In this document: piece by piece, positions 25,470 through 34,199 of the stretch
How positions within the stretch are numbered: position 1 is the first letter of the stretch
Layout: the number at the start of each line of letters is the position of its first letter
Made by a program: the position numbers and the translations under genes
Assembly (NCBI GenBank): GCA_963735455.1
Contig: CAVTKZ010000002.1
Location: 558,001-622,000, forward strand
Length of the DNA stretch: 64,000 nt
DNA from: Palsa-1033 sp963735455
GTDB taxonomy: Bacteria; Chloroflexota; Limnocylindria; Limnocylindrales; CSP1-4
Reading direction: 5' to 3'
The notes under the pieces: generated by a model
What the model was told of the DNA's origin: nothing
The model's input: the letters and a program-made list of their open reading frames with translations, nothing else
Databases searched by the model: none

Positions 25470-26489
25470 CTAGTTGGTGCCACCCGAGGCGGGTTCAAGC
25501 CCGTGGGCCGTCGGCTCGAGGCGGCCTGCCCGGGCCAGCGCCAGGTATGTCTCGGCGCTGGCCCGGATCCCTGCCTCCAGGGGGGTGACGTCGAGCCGGC
25601 CCAGCACCTCGATCCCGTCGTGGTCGATCTTGGATGGAAAGGGCAGGTCGACCGGCTCGAACCGGATCACCTCCGAAGCTCCGGGCACCACGGCCTCGAT
25701 CGCCCGGAGGATCGCTGGTCCGTCGGCGACCACGCCCGGCAGGTTGAAGACATGGTTCCCGGTGATCGAGCTCCGGCTGGCGGCGACCAGGGCCCGGGCA
25801 ACGTCCTCGGCGTACTGGTAGAGCGTGGGCCCCGAGAACGGCACGGTATACGGCTGGTGGAGGACAGCGGCCACGATCGCCTTGGTCGGTCCGCTGGTCA
25901 TGCCCTGGTCGCGGCCAACGCCGTAGACCGTCATCGGCCGGAGGCCGACGCTCGAGATCCCGTTGTCGAGCCAGTAGACGCTGGCCGTGCCCTCGTTGGC
26001 CAGCTTGTAGACGCCGTAGTGGTTGACGGGGTGGGGGATCGCATCGGTCCGCAGCCGGCCTGTCGCCGGATCCGCGTCGCTCGCGCCGAACATGCCGATC
26101 GAGCTGGTGTAAGCGACGGGGGCCATTGGCCGGCTCGCTGCCTGCTGGCGGACGGCCTCGAAGACATTGACGGTGCCCAGCACGTTGACCCGCGCCCCGA
26201 GCGGCGGATCGGCCCGGCAGAACGGTACCTGGAGCGCCGCCAGGTGGATGACGTTGGTGCTCCCGCTGTCGTCGATCGCCCGCCGCAGCGTCGCCAGGTC
26301 GGTGATGTCGCCGGTCTCGAAACGGACGCGCTCGAGCTCCTCGGCGCTCATGATCAGGCGCAGCCGCCGAGCGTCCGAGCCGAGGTCGAACGTGGTCACC
26401 TCGGCCCCCTCGCGGACGAGCATACGGACGGTCCAGGCGCCGATGCAGCCCAGTGCGCCGGTGACCAGGAAGCGGGCCGCGTCGGTCAC
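25470..26489 (-). CDS. NAD-dependent epimerase/dehydratase family protein (extended SDR)
   Basis: Extended short-chain dehydrogenase of 339 residues. The GTG at 26489 overlaps the stop of the FAH-family gene (GTGA), so they are one operon. NAD-binding motif TGALGCIGAW is near residue 8, followed by FETGDITDLATL. The catalytic pair is in YGVYKLANE, and YTSSIGMFG supplies Ser. Family members act on nucleotide sugars or, as uronate dehydrogenases, oxidise free sugars. In this L-fucose-type cluster it could take the 2-keto-3-deoxy-fuconate dehydrogenase step, which is normally done by a classical SDR and is otherwise unfilled. That is inference from position. Confidence 0.8.
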   Translation of the reverse strand: MTDAARFLVTGALGCIGAWTVRMLVREGAEVTTFDLGSDARRLRLIMSAEELERVRFETGDITDLATLRRAIDDSGSTNVIHLAALQVPFCRADPPLGARVNVLGTVNVFEAVRQQAASRPMAPVAYTSSIGMFGASDADPATGRLRTDAIPHPVNHYGVYKLANEGTASVYWLDNGISSVGLRPMTVYGVGRDQGMTSGPTKAIVAAVLHQPYTVPFSGPTLYQYAEDVARALVAASRSSITGNHVFNLPGVVADGPAILRAIEAVVPGASEVIRFEPVDLPFPSKIDHDGIEVLGRLDVTPLEAGIRASAETYLALARAGRLEPTAHGLEPASGGTN

Positions 26490-27373
26490 GCCATCACCGC
26501 CGCCCGGTCGAACCGGCAGCGATTGGCGAGCCGGCCGATCCGCTCGATCTCGACCACCACCTCGTCCCCGTCGCCCAGCAGGACCGGCGGATTGCGGAAG
26601 ATCCCGACGCCGCCCGGAGTCCCGGTGGCGATCACGTCGCCTGGCTCCAGCCGGAACGCCTGGGAGCAGTAGCTGATGATCTCGGCCACACCGAAATACA
26701 TATCCGCGGTGCTCGCGGCCTGCAGGGTCCGGCCGCCGACCTGGCAGGAGATTGCCAATGCCTGGGGATCGCCGATCTCGTCGGCCGTCACCAGGGCCGG
26801 ACCCATCGGACAGAACGTATCGAGGGATTTGCCCCGGGCCCACTGGCCGTCACCGAACTGCAGGTCGCGGGCGGAGACGTCGTTGAGGCAGGTGTAGCCG
26901 AGCACGAAGTCGAGAGCCTCGGCTTCGGAGACCCGCCGAGCGGTCCGCCCGATCACGACAGCCAGCTCCGCCTCGTAGTCAACCTGGGCGGTAAAGGCCG
27001 GGTCCCAGCGGATCTCGGCCCCGGGACCGACCACGCAGCTCGGCCACTTGCTGAAGATGAGCGGCGCTCCGGGTGCCTCGACGCCTTCTTCGACGGTGTG
27101 GTCGCGATAGTTGCGCCCAATCGCCACCACCTTGCCCGGCCGCGGCACCGGCGCCAGGAGGCTGAGCTCGCCCAGCGGCTGGCCCTCGGCCTCGATCCGC
27201 TCCGCGGTCGCCGCGGCGCGCAGGGCAGCCATGCCCGCGGGGCCGCCCAAGAGCAGCTCGGGCATCGTCCGCGGAGCGTCCCGGAACAACGTCGCGGCAG
27301 GCAGCCACGAGCCGTCCCGGGCGACCCCAAGCTCGTCGGCACCATCGGGCCCGCGATACGAAATCAGGCGCAC
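26486..27373 (-). CDS. Fumarylacetoacetate hydrolase family protein, probable 2,4-diketo-3-deoxy-L-fuconate hydrolase
   Basis: FAH-fold C-C hydrolase of about 295 residues. GTG 27373 opens VRLISYRGPDG; the catalytic domain starts VVAIGRNYRDHTVEEG. The metal triad is in VDYEAELAVVIG and NDVSARDLQ, and the family end signature is DVIATGTPGGVG. In the non-phosphorylative L-fucose/L-rhamnose pathways this family splits 2,4-diketo-3-deoxy acids to pyruvate and L-lactate, which fits the neighbouring lactonase, dehydratase and LutABC genes. First gene of the minus-strand arm, sharing a promoter region and IclR-type palindrome with the divergent aldose dehydrogenase. Confidence 0.85.
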   Translation of the reverse strand: MRLISYRGPDGADELGVARDGSWLPAATLFRDAPRTMPELLLGGPAGMAALRAAATAERIEAEGQPLGELSLLAPVPRPGKVVAIGRNYRDHTVEEGVEAPGAPLIFSKWPSCVVGPGAEIRWDPAFTAQVDYEAELAVVIGRTARRVSEAEALDFVLGYTCLNDVSARDLQFGDGQWARGKSLDTFCPMGPALVTADEIGDPQALAISCQVGGRTLQAASTADMYFGVAEIISYCSQAFRLEPGDVIATGTPGGVGIFRNPPVLLGDGDEVVVEIERIGRLANRCRFDRAAVMA

Positions 27374-27440
27374 GGCTGCGTCATCATTCCGGACATCGCC
27401 GGGGAACCGGGACCCTGGGCCAAAGCCACCTGCTCCTCGA

Positions 27441-27455
27441 TGTTCAGTATACTGG
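27441..27455. promoter_or_regulatory. Probable IclR operator in divergent promoter
   Basis: TGTTCAGTATACTGG contains the perfect palindrome CAGTATACTG (27445-27454), in the 156-bp gap between the FAH-family and aldose dehydrogenase genes. On the minus strand it covers a TATACT -10 box (27446-27451), with TTCAAT 18 bases upstream at 27470-27475. Nearly the same sequence recurs before the sugar importer at 30374. Confidence 0.55.
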
Positions 27456-27529
27456 CCTGCGGACGACGGATTGAACGATACGCGAGCCCGGTCGACGGCG
27501 TCAACAGGCCGGGCCATGCTGAGGTTCCG

Positions 27530-28558
27530 ATGGCCTACGAGCCCTTCGAGCAGCTGCCCCTCGGTCGAACCGGCCTGACCGTCACCCGCCTGGGCCTGGG
27601 CGGGGCGTCGATCGGCGGGTTATTCGAGCCGGTCAGTGATGCCGCGGCAGGGGCCGTCGTCGAGCATGCCTGGGACCTGGGAGTCCGCTATTTCGATGTA
27701 GCCCCGCTGTACGGCTACGGCGCGGCGGAGCGGCGGATGGGAGCCAGCCTCGCAACTCGGCGGCGGGCCGAGTTCGTGCTGTCGACCAAGGTCGGCCGGC
27801 TCGTCCGTCCGCTGGCCGAGCTCAGGCCGGAGGACGACATTGACCGCCAGGCGATCGGGGACCGCGACGACGCCTACTACGCCGGGATCGGCAATCGTCG
27901 GATCGTCTTCGACTACTCAGCCGATGGGGTCCGCCGGTCGGTCGAGGCGAGCCTCGAGCGGCTCGGGTTGGAGCGGATCGACATCCTGTTCATCCACGAC
28001 CCGGACCGCCACTGGCGGGCGGCGCTCGAAGGCGCCTATCCGGCCCTCGAACGACTGCGGGCCGAGGGGGCGATCGGAGCGATCGGTGCGGGCATGAACC
28101 AGTGGCAGATGCTGGCCCGCTTCGCGACCGAGACGGACGTCGACGTCCTGCTCGTCGCGAACCGCTACACGCTGCTCGACCCGGGCGCCCTGGCGGAGCT
28201 CCTGCCGCGCTGCCAGGAGCGCGGGATCGCGGTGCTCGTCGCCGGGCTGATGAACAGCGGCTTGATGGTGGATCCCGACCGCGGGGGGCACTTCGACTAT
28301 GGCCCGCCACCCGCGGCGATGGTCGTCCGCGCACGCAGGATCGCCCGGATCTGCGAACGTCATGGCGTACCGGTACGGGCCGCCGCGATCCAGTTCCCGC
28401 TCGCCCATCCGGCTGTGACCGGCCTGATCGCCGGGGTCCGCACGGCTGCCCACCTCGACGACTACCCAGCCAGCCTCCGGCTCCAGATCCCGGCGGCCCT
28501 GTGGACCGAGCTGCGAGCCGAGGGCCTGATCCCGGCCGAGGCGCCAACGCCGGGATGA
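27530..28558 (+). CDS. Aldo/keto reductase, probable L-fucose (D-threo-aldose) 1-dehydrogenase
   Basis: Aldo/keto reductase of 342 residues that matches the D-threo-aldose 1-dehydrogenase group, which oxidises L-fucose and related aldoses to the lactone with NAD(P). The tetrad is visible: Asp in VRYFDVAPLYGYG, Tyr in the same segment, Lys in VLSTKVGRL and His in DILFIHDPDR. Other family marks are GLGGASIGGLF near the N-terminus and LLVANRYTLLD. The start ATG 27530 has a weak GAGG site. The stop overlaps the lactonase ATG (ATGA), so product passes to the next gene's enzyme. First step of the pathway; controlled from the palindrome at 27441. Confidence 0.87.
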   Translation: MAYEPFEQLPLGRTGLTVTRLGLGGASIGGLFEPVSDAAAGAVVEHAWDLGVRYFDVAPLYGYGAAERRMGASLATRRRAEFVLSTKVGRLVRPLAELRPEDDIDRQAIGDRDDAYYAGIGNRRIVFDYSADGVRRSVEASLERLGLERIDILFIHDPDRHWRAALEGAYPALERLRAEGAIGAIGAGMNQWQMLARFATETDVDVLLVANRYTLLDPGALAELLPRCQERGIAVLVAGLMNSGLMVDPDRGGHFDYGPPPAAMVVRARRIARICERHGVPVRAAAIQFPLAHPAVTGLIAGVRTAAHLDDYPASLRLQIPAALWTELRAEGLIPAEAPTPG

Positions 28559-29415
28559 GCTCGGGACCAGCGCTCGGGGTGATCGATGCCCACCAGCACC
28601 TGTGGGACCCGGCTCGAGCGGACTACCCCTGGCTGACCGGACGGTACGCCCGGGTTCGCCGTCGATTCGAGCCGCACGACCTGGCCCCCAGCCTTGCCGC
28701 GGCCGGCGTCGACCGGACGATCCTGGTCCAGACCCGCTCGAGCCTCGACGAGACGCGTGAGTTCCTGGCGACCGCCGCCGCCACGCCGTTCATTGCTGGG
28801 GTGGTCGGCTGGGTCGACCTGACCGATCCGGGCGTGGCGGCCACGATCGCCGAGCTCCAGGCGGGGCCGGCTGGTCGGCTCCTCGTCGGCGTTCGCCACC
28901 AGGTCCACGACGAGCCGGATCCCGAATGGCTCCTGCGTCCCGCCGTGGGTCGCGGGCTGGCGGCGGTCGCCGCTGCCGGCCTGGTCTATGAGCTCCTGGT
29001 TCGCCCGCGCGAGCTGCCGGCGGCACTGGCCATCGCCCGCCGGCGGCCCGACGCCCGCCTCGTGATCGACCACCTGGCCAAGCCGCCGATCGCGTCGGGC
29101 GCCCTGGAGCCCTGGGCCAGCCTGCTGGCCGGGTTCGGTCCGCTCGACCATGTCGCGATCAAGCTGTCCGGCCTGGTGACCGAAGCCGACTGGCAGGCCT
29201 GGACGGTTGAGGACCTCCGGCCGTTCGCCGACCAGGCGCTGGAGGTCTTCGGGCCCGATCGCCTGATCTTCGGCTCGGACTGGCCCGTCTGCCTCGTGGC
29301 CGGCTCCTACCAGCAAGTGGCCGATGCGGCCCGTGCCTTGATCTCGGGGCTCTCGGCTGCCGAGCGTGACGCGGTCCTGGGCGGGACGGCAGCCCGGACC
29401 TACGGGCTGGGCTAG
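28555..29415 (+). CDS. Amidohydrolase family lactonase, probable L-fuconolactonase
   Basis: TIM-barrel hydrolase of 286 residues in the amidohydrolase-2 group containing L-fucono- and L-rhamnono-lactonases. It begins with the metal motif VIDAHQHLWDPARADYPWL, typical of these lactonases, has GVRHQVHDEPD and VIDHLAKPPI in the middle barrel strands and FGSDWPVCLVAGSY at the end, where Asp is the catalytic base. It would open the L-fucono-lactone made by the preceding dehydrogenase to L-fuconate. ATG 28555 overlaps the upstream stop. The convergent iclR gene overlaps its last four bases. Confidence 0.87.
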   Translation: MSSGPALGVIDAHQHLWDPARADYPWLTGRYARVRRRFEPHDLAPSLAAAGVDRTILVQTRSSLDETREFLATAAATPFIAGVVGWVDLTDPGVAATIAELQAGPAGRLLVGVRHQVHDEPDPEWLLRPAVGRGLAAVAAAGLVYELLVRPRELPAALAIARRRPDARLVIDHLAKPPIASGALEPWASLLAGFGPLDHVAIKLSGLVTEADWQAWTVEDLRPFADQALEVFGPDRLIFGSDWPVCLVAGSYQQVADAARALISGLSAAERDAVLGGTAARTYGLG

Positions 29416-30239
29416 GGCCGCCGCAACGGGTTGGACAGCTCCGCCGCCAGCCGGTTCAGATCGGCCAGGAGGGCCGGCACCCGCTCCGCCGTCGCCCGCA
29501 CCTTGAGCAGGGTCACGCTCGCGGCGCAGGGCGCCTCGCCCGGCTGCCGGCTGGGAACCAGGACTCCGTAGCAGACAACACCCTCCATCGTCTCCTCGTC
29601 GTCCATGGCGTAGCCGCGCCGGCGAACCTGGGCGATGTCGGTCAGCAGCTCCTCGACGTTGCCGTGGGCCTTGCGCGTGGGCCGGGGCAGCGTGCTCAGG
29701 CCGGCCAGGCGACGCTCGAGGTCGGCATCGTCGAGTGAGGCCAGGGCGGCCTTGCCGGTGGCCGTCGAGAAGGCGGGCAGGCGGCGGCCGATGCCCGAGG
29801 TCAGGCGCACGGGCTGGCGCCCGTCGTGGCGGGCAAGGTAGATCATCTCGAGGCCGTCCAGGACGGCCAGCTGGAGCGTCTCATCCGAGCCGGTCGGCAG
29901 CTGCCGCGAGACCTCGTAGAACTCCTGGACCTGGTCAACCGTGGCCAGGTAGGCTCCGCCCAGCTCGGCCAGCCGCCGGCCCAGCGCGAAGCCAGTCCCG
30001 ACCCGGCGGACGAAGCCGGCATCCGCCAGGGCCCCGCAGATGTTGGCAATCGATGACTTGGGCAGGCCCAGGCGGCGGGCCAGCTCGCTGGGGCCGACCG
30101 GCTCGCCGGCCATCTCCTTCAGGACGTCAAGGATCAATGCCGCCCGGGTGACCGCCGGTGCCAGCGACTCTGGCTCCGCGCCGGGCAGTCCGAGCTGTCG
30201 ATCGTCTTCGGTTTCTTCCCTGGGCAGGGCACTGGCCAT
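29412..30239 (-). CDS. IclR-family transcriptional regulator
   Basis: Regulator of 275 residues: an N-terminal winged helix (RAALILDVLKEMAG, PSELARRLGLPKSSIANIC, then ADAGFVRRVGTGFALGRRL) and a GAF-like effector domain with RLPAFSTATGKAALASL and RRRGYAMDDEETMEGVVCYG, both IclR hallmarks. It sits in the middle of the deoxysugar module, convergent with the lactonase gene and divergent from the sugar importer. Repeated GTTCAGTATnCTGG elements in both divergent promoter regions are its likely targets. The inducer is probably a pathway intermediate such as the sugar acid. Confidence 0.9.
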   Translation of the reverse strand: MASALPREETEDDRQLGLPGAEPESLAPAVTRAALILDVLKEMAGEPVGPSELARRLGLPKSSIANICGALADAGFVRRVGTGFALGRRLAELGGAYLATVDQVQEFYEVSRQLPTGSDETLQLAVLDGLEMIYLARHDGRQPVRLTSGIGRRLPAFSTATGKAALASLDDADLERRLAGLSTLPRPTRKAHGNVEELLTDIAQVRRRGYAMDDEETMEGVVCYGVLVPSRQPGEAPCAASVTLLKVRATAERVPALLADLNRLAAELSNPLRRP

Positions 30240-30314
30240 TCGTCACCACTTCGCTGTTGAACGCTCTCCTCGCCGTCCCCGGGGTTTCCAGGATCGGACA
30301 GCAGGATGGCGGCC

Positions 30315-30387
30315 GTCCAACATATTGACTTCTGCGAGCCGGGCTCCACATACTGTTCAACCTACCGCCGGTCGTTCAGTATGCTGG
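30315..30387 (+). promoter_or_regulatory. Sugar importer promoter with IclR-type operators
   Basis: TTGACT (30325-30330) and CATACT (30349-30354), 18 bases apart, form a promoter toward the importer gene. GTCCAACATATTGAC (30315-30329) overlaps the -35 box, and GTTCAGTATGCTGGAC (30374-30389) lies downstream; they match each other in opposite orientation at about 13 of 16 positions. The second also matches the element at 27441. These flank the iclR start and are its likely binding sites. Confidence 0.55.
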
Positions 30388-30417
30388 ACGGACCAGTCGG
30401 GGTCAAGAGGAGGAAGG

Positions 30418-31995
30418 ATGCCCGTGTCGCGGTTCAGAACTCTCGCGCCTGCGATCGGCCTGATCGTCATTCTCGCAGGTTGCGGGACGTCGACAACACC
30501 TGCTCCGTCCGCACCTGCTCCGTCCGCACCTGCGGCGTCCACGGCGCCCGCTTCTGCCGCCGCTGGAACAAGCCCGGCTCCAGCCGGGACTCCGGGCACG
30601 AAGTTCGCCGGGGCAAACATCAATATCCTGACCTTCAACGGCCCGCAGATCGCCGAGCCCCTCCAGCGTCGTGCGCCGGACTGGGAGAAGCTGACCGGCG
30701 GACACGTCAATATCGTGGCCGTGGGCTTCCAGACGATCTATGACAAGGCCCTGCTCGACGCCTCGACCGGGACCAACTCGTTCGACGGGTATGTCTTCGA
30801 CCCGCAGTGGATGGGCGACTTCGTCGGCCCGGGCTACCTGGCCGACCTGACCGACCGGGAGAAGAACGACCCCCAGCTGAACCAGCAGGACATCGTGCCC
30901 TTCTTCCGGGACTACAACTCGACCTACAACGGCAAGAACTACACGATCCCCCTCGACGGCGACTTCCTGATGGTCTACTACCGGAGCGACCTCCTGACCA
31001 AGGACGGACTCAAGCCGCCCGAGACCTGGGATGACTACCTCGCGATCGCCCAGAAGTACAACGGCCAGGACCTGAACGGCGACGGGACGCCCGACTACGG
31101 CTCGTGCATCGCCGAGAAGAAGGGCGCCCAGAGCTACTGGTGGATCATCAACATCGCCGCCGGCCTGCTCCAGAGCAAGGGCACCAGCCAGGGGGCATTC
31201 TTCGACACGACCAACATGAACCCGCTGCTGGGCACCAATGACGCGATGACCCTCGCCCTCCAGACGTACGCCAAGGCCGGCACCCTTGGGCCGCCCGATG
31301 GCCTGAACATGGACGTCGGTGGCTCGCGCGGCCTGTTCACGACGGGGCGCTGCGCGCTGACTCTGGACTGGGGTGACGTTGGCACCCTGGCCCCCGGCAC
31401 CTACGCCCAGGACAAGACCGGCGCGGTCATCTCGCCCGGCTGGAAGCAGGTCCTCGACCGCTCGACCGGCAAGCTCGTGCCGTGCGACTCGACCACCTGC
31501 CCGGACGCGGTCGACGGGGTGAATCACGCCCCATTCGCGGCCTTCGGAGGCTGGTCGGGTGCCGTCAATGCGAAGGCTCCCACGGCCAACCAGGACGCGG
31601 CCTATGACTTCCTGTCGTACATGAGCGCGCCGGCGCAATCGAGCATCGACGTGACCCTCGGCAAGACGGGCTTCAACCCGTATCGCACATCCCAGTTCAC
31701 GAACAGCGCGCCATGGCTGGCGGCCGGCCTCAGCCAGGCCGCGACCGACAACTACCTGGGCGCCATCAAGGACAGCCTGTCGAACCCGAACTTCGTGCTG
31801 GACCTGCGCATCCCGCAGACCAAGCAGTACGAGCAGGACGTGCTCGACACGGCGATCGCCCAGTATCTCGCCAAGCAGCTCGACGAGACCGGCACCGAGC
31901 AGGCCATCTCTGACGGCTGGAACCAGATCACCAACCAGGTCGGCAAGGACAAGCAGCTCGCTGCCTACGTCGCCAGCCTTGGCGTCCAGAAATAA
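30418..31995 (+). CDS. Sugar ABC transporter substrate-binding lipoprotein
   Basis: Extracytoplasmic receptor of the sugar (CUT1, UgpB/MalE-like) importer class, 525 residues. ATG 30418 follows AGGAGGAAGG. The signal peptide ends in lipobox ILAGC, then a Pro/Ala/Ser tether with repeats. The mature fold starts ANINILTFNGPQIAEPLQ and contains NYTIPLDGDFLMVYYRSDLL, typical of CUT1 receptors. Two permeases follow directly, and the next gene starts inside its last codons. Expected ligand is an L-fucose-type deoxysugar or a glycoside of it, from the enzymes downstream. No ATPase gene is present, so a shared MsmK/UgpC-type ATPase must be supplied elsewhere. Confidence 0.9.
   Translation: MPVSRFRTLAPAIGLIVILAGCGTSTTPAPSAPAPSAPAASTAPASAAAGTSPAPAGTPGTKFAGANINILTFNGPQIAEPLQRRAPDWEKLTGGHVNIVAVGFQTIYDKALLDASTGTNSFDGYVFDPQWMGDFVGPGYLADLTDREKNDPQLNQQDIVPFFRDYNSTYNGKNYTIPLDGDFLMVYYRSDLLTKDGLKPPETWDDYLAIAQKYNGQDLNGDGTPDYGSCIAEKKGAQSYWWIINIAAGLLQSKGTSQGAFFDTTNMNPLLGTNDAMTLALQTYAKAGTLGPPDGLNMDVGGSRGLFTTGRCALTLDWGDVGTLAPGTYAQDKTGAVISPGWKQVLDRSTGKLVPCDSTTCPDAVDGVNHAPFAAFGGWSGAVNAKAPTANQDAAYDFLSYMSAPAQSSIDVTLGKTGFNPYRTSQFTNSAPWLAAGLSQAATDNYLGAIKDSLSNPNFVLDLRIPQTKQYEQDVLDTAIAQYLAKQLDETGTEQAISDGWNQITNQVGKDKQLAAYVASLGVQK
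30499..30528. repeat. 15-bp tandem repeat in lipoprotein tether
   Basis: CCTGCTCCGTCCGCA occurs twice in tandem (30499-30513, 30514-30528) and encodes the Pro-Ala-Pro-Ser-Ala repeats of the tether behind the lipobox. It keeps the reading frame. Confidence 0.8.
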
Positions 31996-33172
31996 CCCAA
32001 TCGAGCTAGAGCCCCGCGAGCCGATCCAGAGCGGATCGGCCCTGCGGGGCCGGGCGACTCGCCGGGCGACCGACACGCTCGGCGCGTGGCGCTCCGACGG
32101 CGCGGCCAGATGGCTGTTCATCTGGCCCGCCGTCTTGCTGATCCTGGCCCTGTCGGTCTTCCCGCTCGTGGCCTCGATCGCCCTGTCCGTTTCGCAGCTG
32201 GCCTTCAGCGAGGGCGGCGTCCACCTCGACTTCACCGGATTCACGAACTACCAGCAGCTCCTCTTCGGCCTGCAGGGATCGGAATTCATCGGTGTCCTGA
32301 AGACGCCGACGCCGCTCGGCTGGGCGATCCTGGTGGCCACCGTCGGCCTGACCGGCGCTGCCTGGATCCGGGCGGCCCGGGGCGGCCAGGTCCGCCCGAT
32401 CGGCATGGTCCTGCGCTTCCTGGGCGGGCTGTTCCTGTGCCTGCTGGTCCTGCTCCTGGTGCGAACGCTGCTCAGCGACGGCGGCCGGCCCGGCTCCGTG
32501 GTGGTCACGATCATCTTCGTGTTCGTGGGGATTGCCCTGCAGTACGTCCTGGGCCTCGGCCTGGCCATCCTTGCCGTCCAGCAGGTGCCCTGGCGGCGCT
32601 TGTTCAGGATCCTGTTCCTCATCCCGCTGACGATCACGCCGGTCGGGATCGGCTACATGTTCCTGATGATGACCGACACCTCGAAGGGCCCGCTCGAGCC
32701 AGTCTGGGTGGCCCTCGGTCTGCGCAATTTCACCTGGGTGACCGATCCCTGGCTGGCCCGGATCGCCGTGATCATCGGGGACACCTGGCAGTGGACGCCG
32801 TTCGTGTTCATCGTCCTCCTGGCCGCGCTCGAGAGCCTTGACCAGGAGGTCAAGGAGGCAGCCCTGGTGGACGGCGCGAGCCGCTGGCAGAGCTTCCGCC
32901 ACATCACCGTGCCGGCCCTCCTGCCGGTGACGACCACGATCGTCCTGATCCGGATCATCGAGGGCTTCAAGATCATCGACATGCCCAACATCCTGCTGGG
33001 CGGCGGCCCGGGCACGGCGACCGAGTCGATGACCCTCCAGGCCTACCTGGCCTGGAACACGCTGAACGTCGGCCGGTCGGCGGCGATCGCCTACCTGCTC
33101 CTGATCCTCGTGTCGATCGTGGCGACCACCTACGTCAGCTTCGTGCGCCGCCGGGTGACGGACTTCGCATGA
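31979..33172 (+). CDS. Sugar ABC transporter permease (MalF/UgpA type)
   Basis: Inner-membrane permease of 397 residues. The TTG start at 31979 overlaps the last 17 bases of the receptor gene. After a cytoplasmic N-terminus, helix 1 reads WLFIWPAVLLILALSVFPL, typical of MalF/UgpA. An extra pair of helices lies at about residues 110-165 (WAILVATVGLTGAAWI and GLFLCLLVLLLVRTLL), longer than usual. The coupling EAA loop that docks the ATPase is EAALVDGASRWQSFRHITVP. Forms the membrane channel with the next gene's product. Confidence 0.92.
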   Translation: MASRNNPIELEPREPIQSGSALRGRATRRATDTLGAWRSDGAARWLFIWPAVLLILALSVFPLVASIALSVSQLAFSEGGVHLDFTGFTNYQQLLFGLQGSEFIGVLKTPTPLGWAILVATVGLTGAAWIRAARGGQVRPIGMVLRFLGGLFLCLLVLLLVRTLLSDGGRPGSVVVTIIFVFVGIALQYVLGLGLAILAVQQVPWRRLFRILFLIPLTITPVGIGYMFLMMTDTSKGPLEPVWVALGLRNFTWVTDPWLARIAVIIGDTWQWTPFVFIVLLAALESLDQEVKEAALVDGASRWQSFRHITVPALLPVTTTIVLIRIIEGFKIIDMPNILLGGGPGTATESMTLQAYLAWNTLNVGRSAAIAYLLLILVSIVATTYVSFVRRRVTDFA

Positions 33173-34194
33173 CCAATCCCTTCCGCCGTCGTTCGGTCAC
33201 CGACCTGTCGCCGCAGGCCAAGCTGGCTGCGTTCGTCGTCCTCCTGTTCTGGGCGTTGGTCGTCCTGTTCCCGATCTACTGGCTCTTCGTGACCTCGTTC
33301 AAGACGCCCTACGAGGTGGACAAGGGCCCCTTCTACATCCCGTTCGTCGACTTCCAACCCACGCTCGACGCCTGGAAGTACATCCTGTTCGACCTGGGCA
33401 ACGACACGATCCGGCCGTATGTCAACACGGTGATCGTCGGCCTCAGCAGCTCGATCCTGGCCCTTCTGCTGGGCTCTCTGGCGGCCTATGCCCTGGTCCG
33501 CTTCACCTACCGGCCACGGGTGGGGATCGTGGGCCTGTTCATCGCCTCGGTCGCCTTCGCCTTCGTGGTGACCATCCTGGGGGCACCAGCCCTGATCGGC
33601 TTCGGCTCCGGCATCGCCGTCTTCCTGATCCTGGCCCAGACGGTCGGGCGCCGATTCGTGCGCGCGTTCGGCAACAGCGACGTCGCCTTCTGGCTGATCT
33701 CCCAACGGATCCTGCCGCCGATCGCGGTCGCGATCCCGATCTATGTCCTGTTCCAGCAGGTCCACCTGCTCGACAACATCGCGGCCCTGATCGCGACCTA
33801 CGTCGCCACGAACCTGCCGATCGTGGTCTGGCTGATGCGGGACTACTTTGCCGCGCTGCCCCGCGAGCTCGAGGAATCGGCCGCCGTCGATGGTGCCTCG
33901 GTCTTCCGGATCGTCCGCTCGATCGTCCTGCCGATCTCGATCCCCGGCCTGGTGGCGAGCTTCCTGATCGTCCTGATCTTCGCCTGGAACGAGTTCCTGA
34001 TCGCGCTCGTCCTGACCAGCGCGAACGCCCAGACGATGCCCCTCCAGGTCGCCGCGCAGAACGCGACCCGAGGCCCACAATGGTGGGCAATGTCGGTCCT
34101 GATCCTGATCATGATCGCGCCGGTGGTGGCCATGGCGATCGCCCTCGAGCGGTATATCACCCGGGGCATCCTTGTCGGCGCCCTGAAGGGTTGA
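33169..34194 (+). CDS. Sugar ABC transporter permease (MalG/UgpE type)
   Basis: Second permease of the importer, 341 residues; ATG 33169 overlaps the previous stop. Helix 1 is FVVLLFWALVVLFPIYWLF followed by TSFKTPYEV, the classic MalG/UgpE opening. The EAA loop is ESAAVDGASVFRIVRSIVLP, and FAWNEFLIALVL and RYITRGILVGALKG close the protein as in the family. As in the first permease, additional hydrophobic sequence (VGLFIASVAFAFVVTILG) lies in the middle. Co-transcribed with the receptor and the fuconate dehydratase gene, six bases downstream. Confidence 0.92.
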   Translation: MTNPFRRRSVTDLSPQAKLAAFVVLLFWALVVLFPIYWLFVTSFKTPYEVDKGPFYIPFVDFQPTLDAWKYILFDLGNDTIRPYVNTVIVGLSSSILALLLGSLAAYALVRFTYRPRVGIVGLFIASVAFAFVVTILGAPALIGFGSGIAVFLILAQTVGRRFVRAFGNSDVAFWLISQRILPPIAVAIPIYVLFQQVHLLDNIAALIATYVATNLPIVVWLMRDYFAALPRELEESAAVDGASVFRIVRSIVLPISIPGLVASFLIVLIFAWNEFLIALVLTSANAQTMPLQVAAQNATRGPQWWAMSVLILIMIAPVVAMAIALERYITRGILVGALKG

Positions 34195-34199
34195 CCCGA

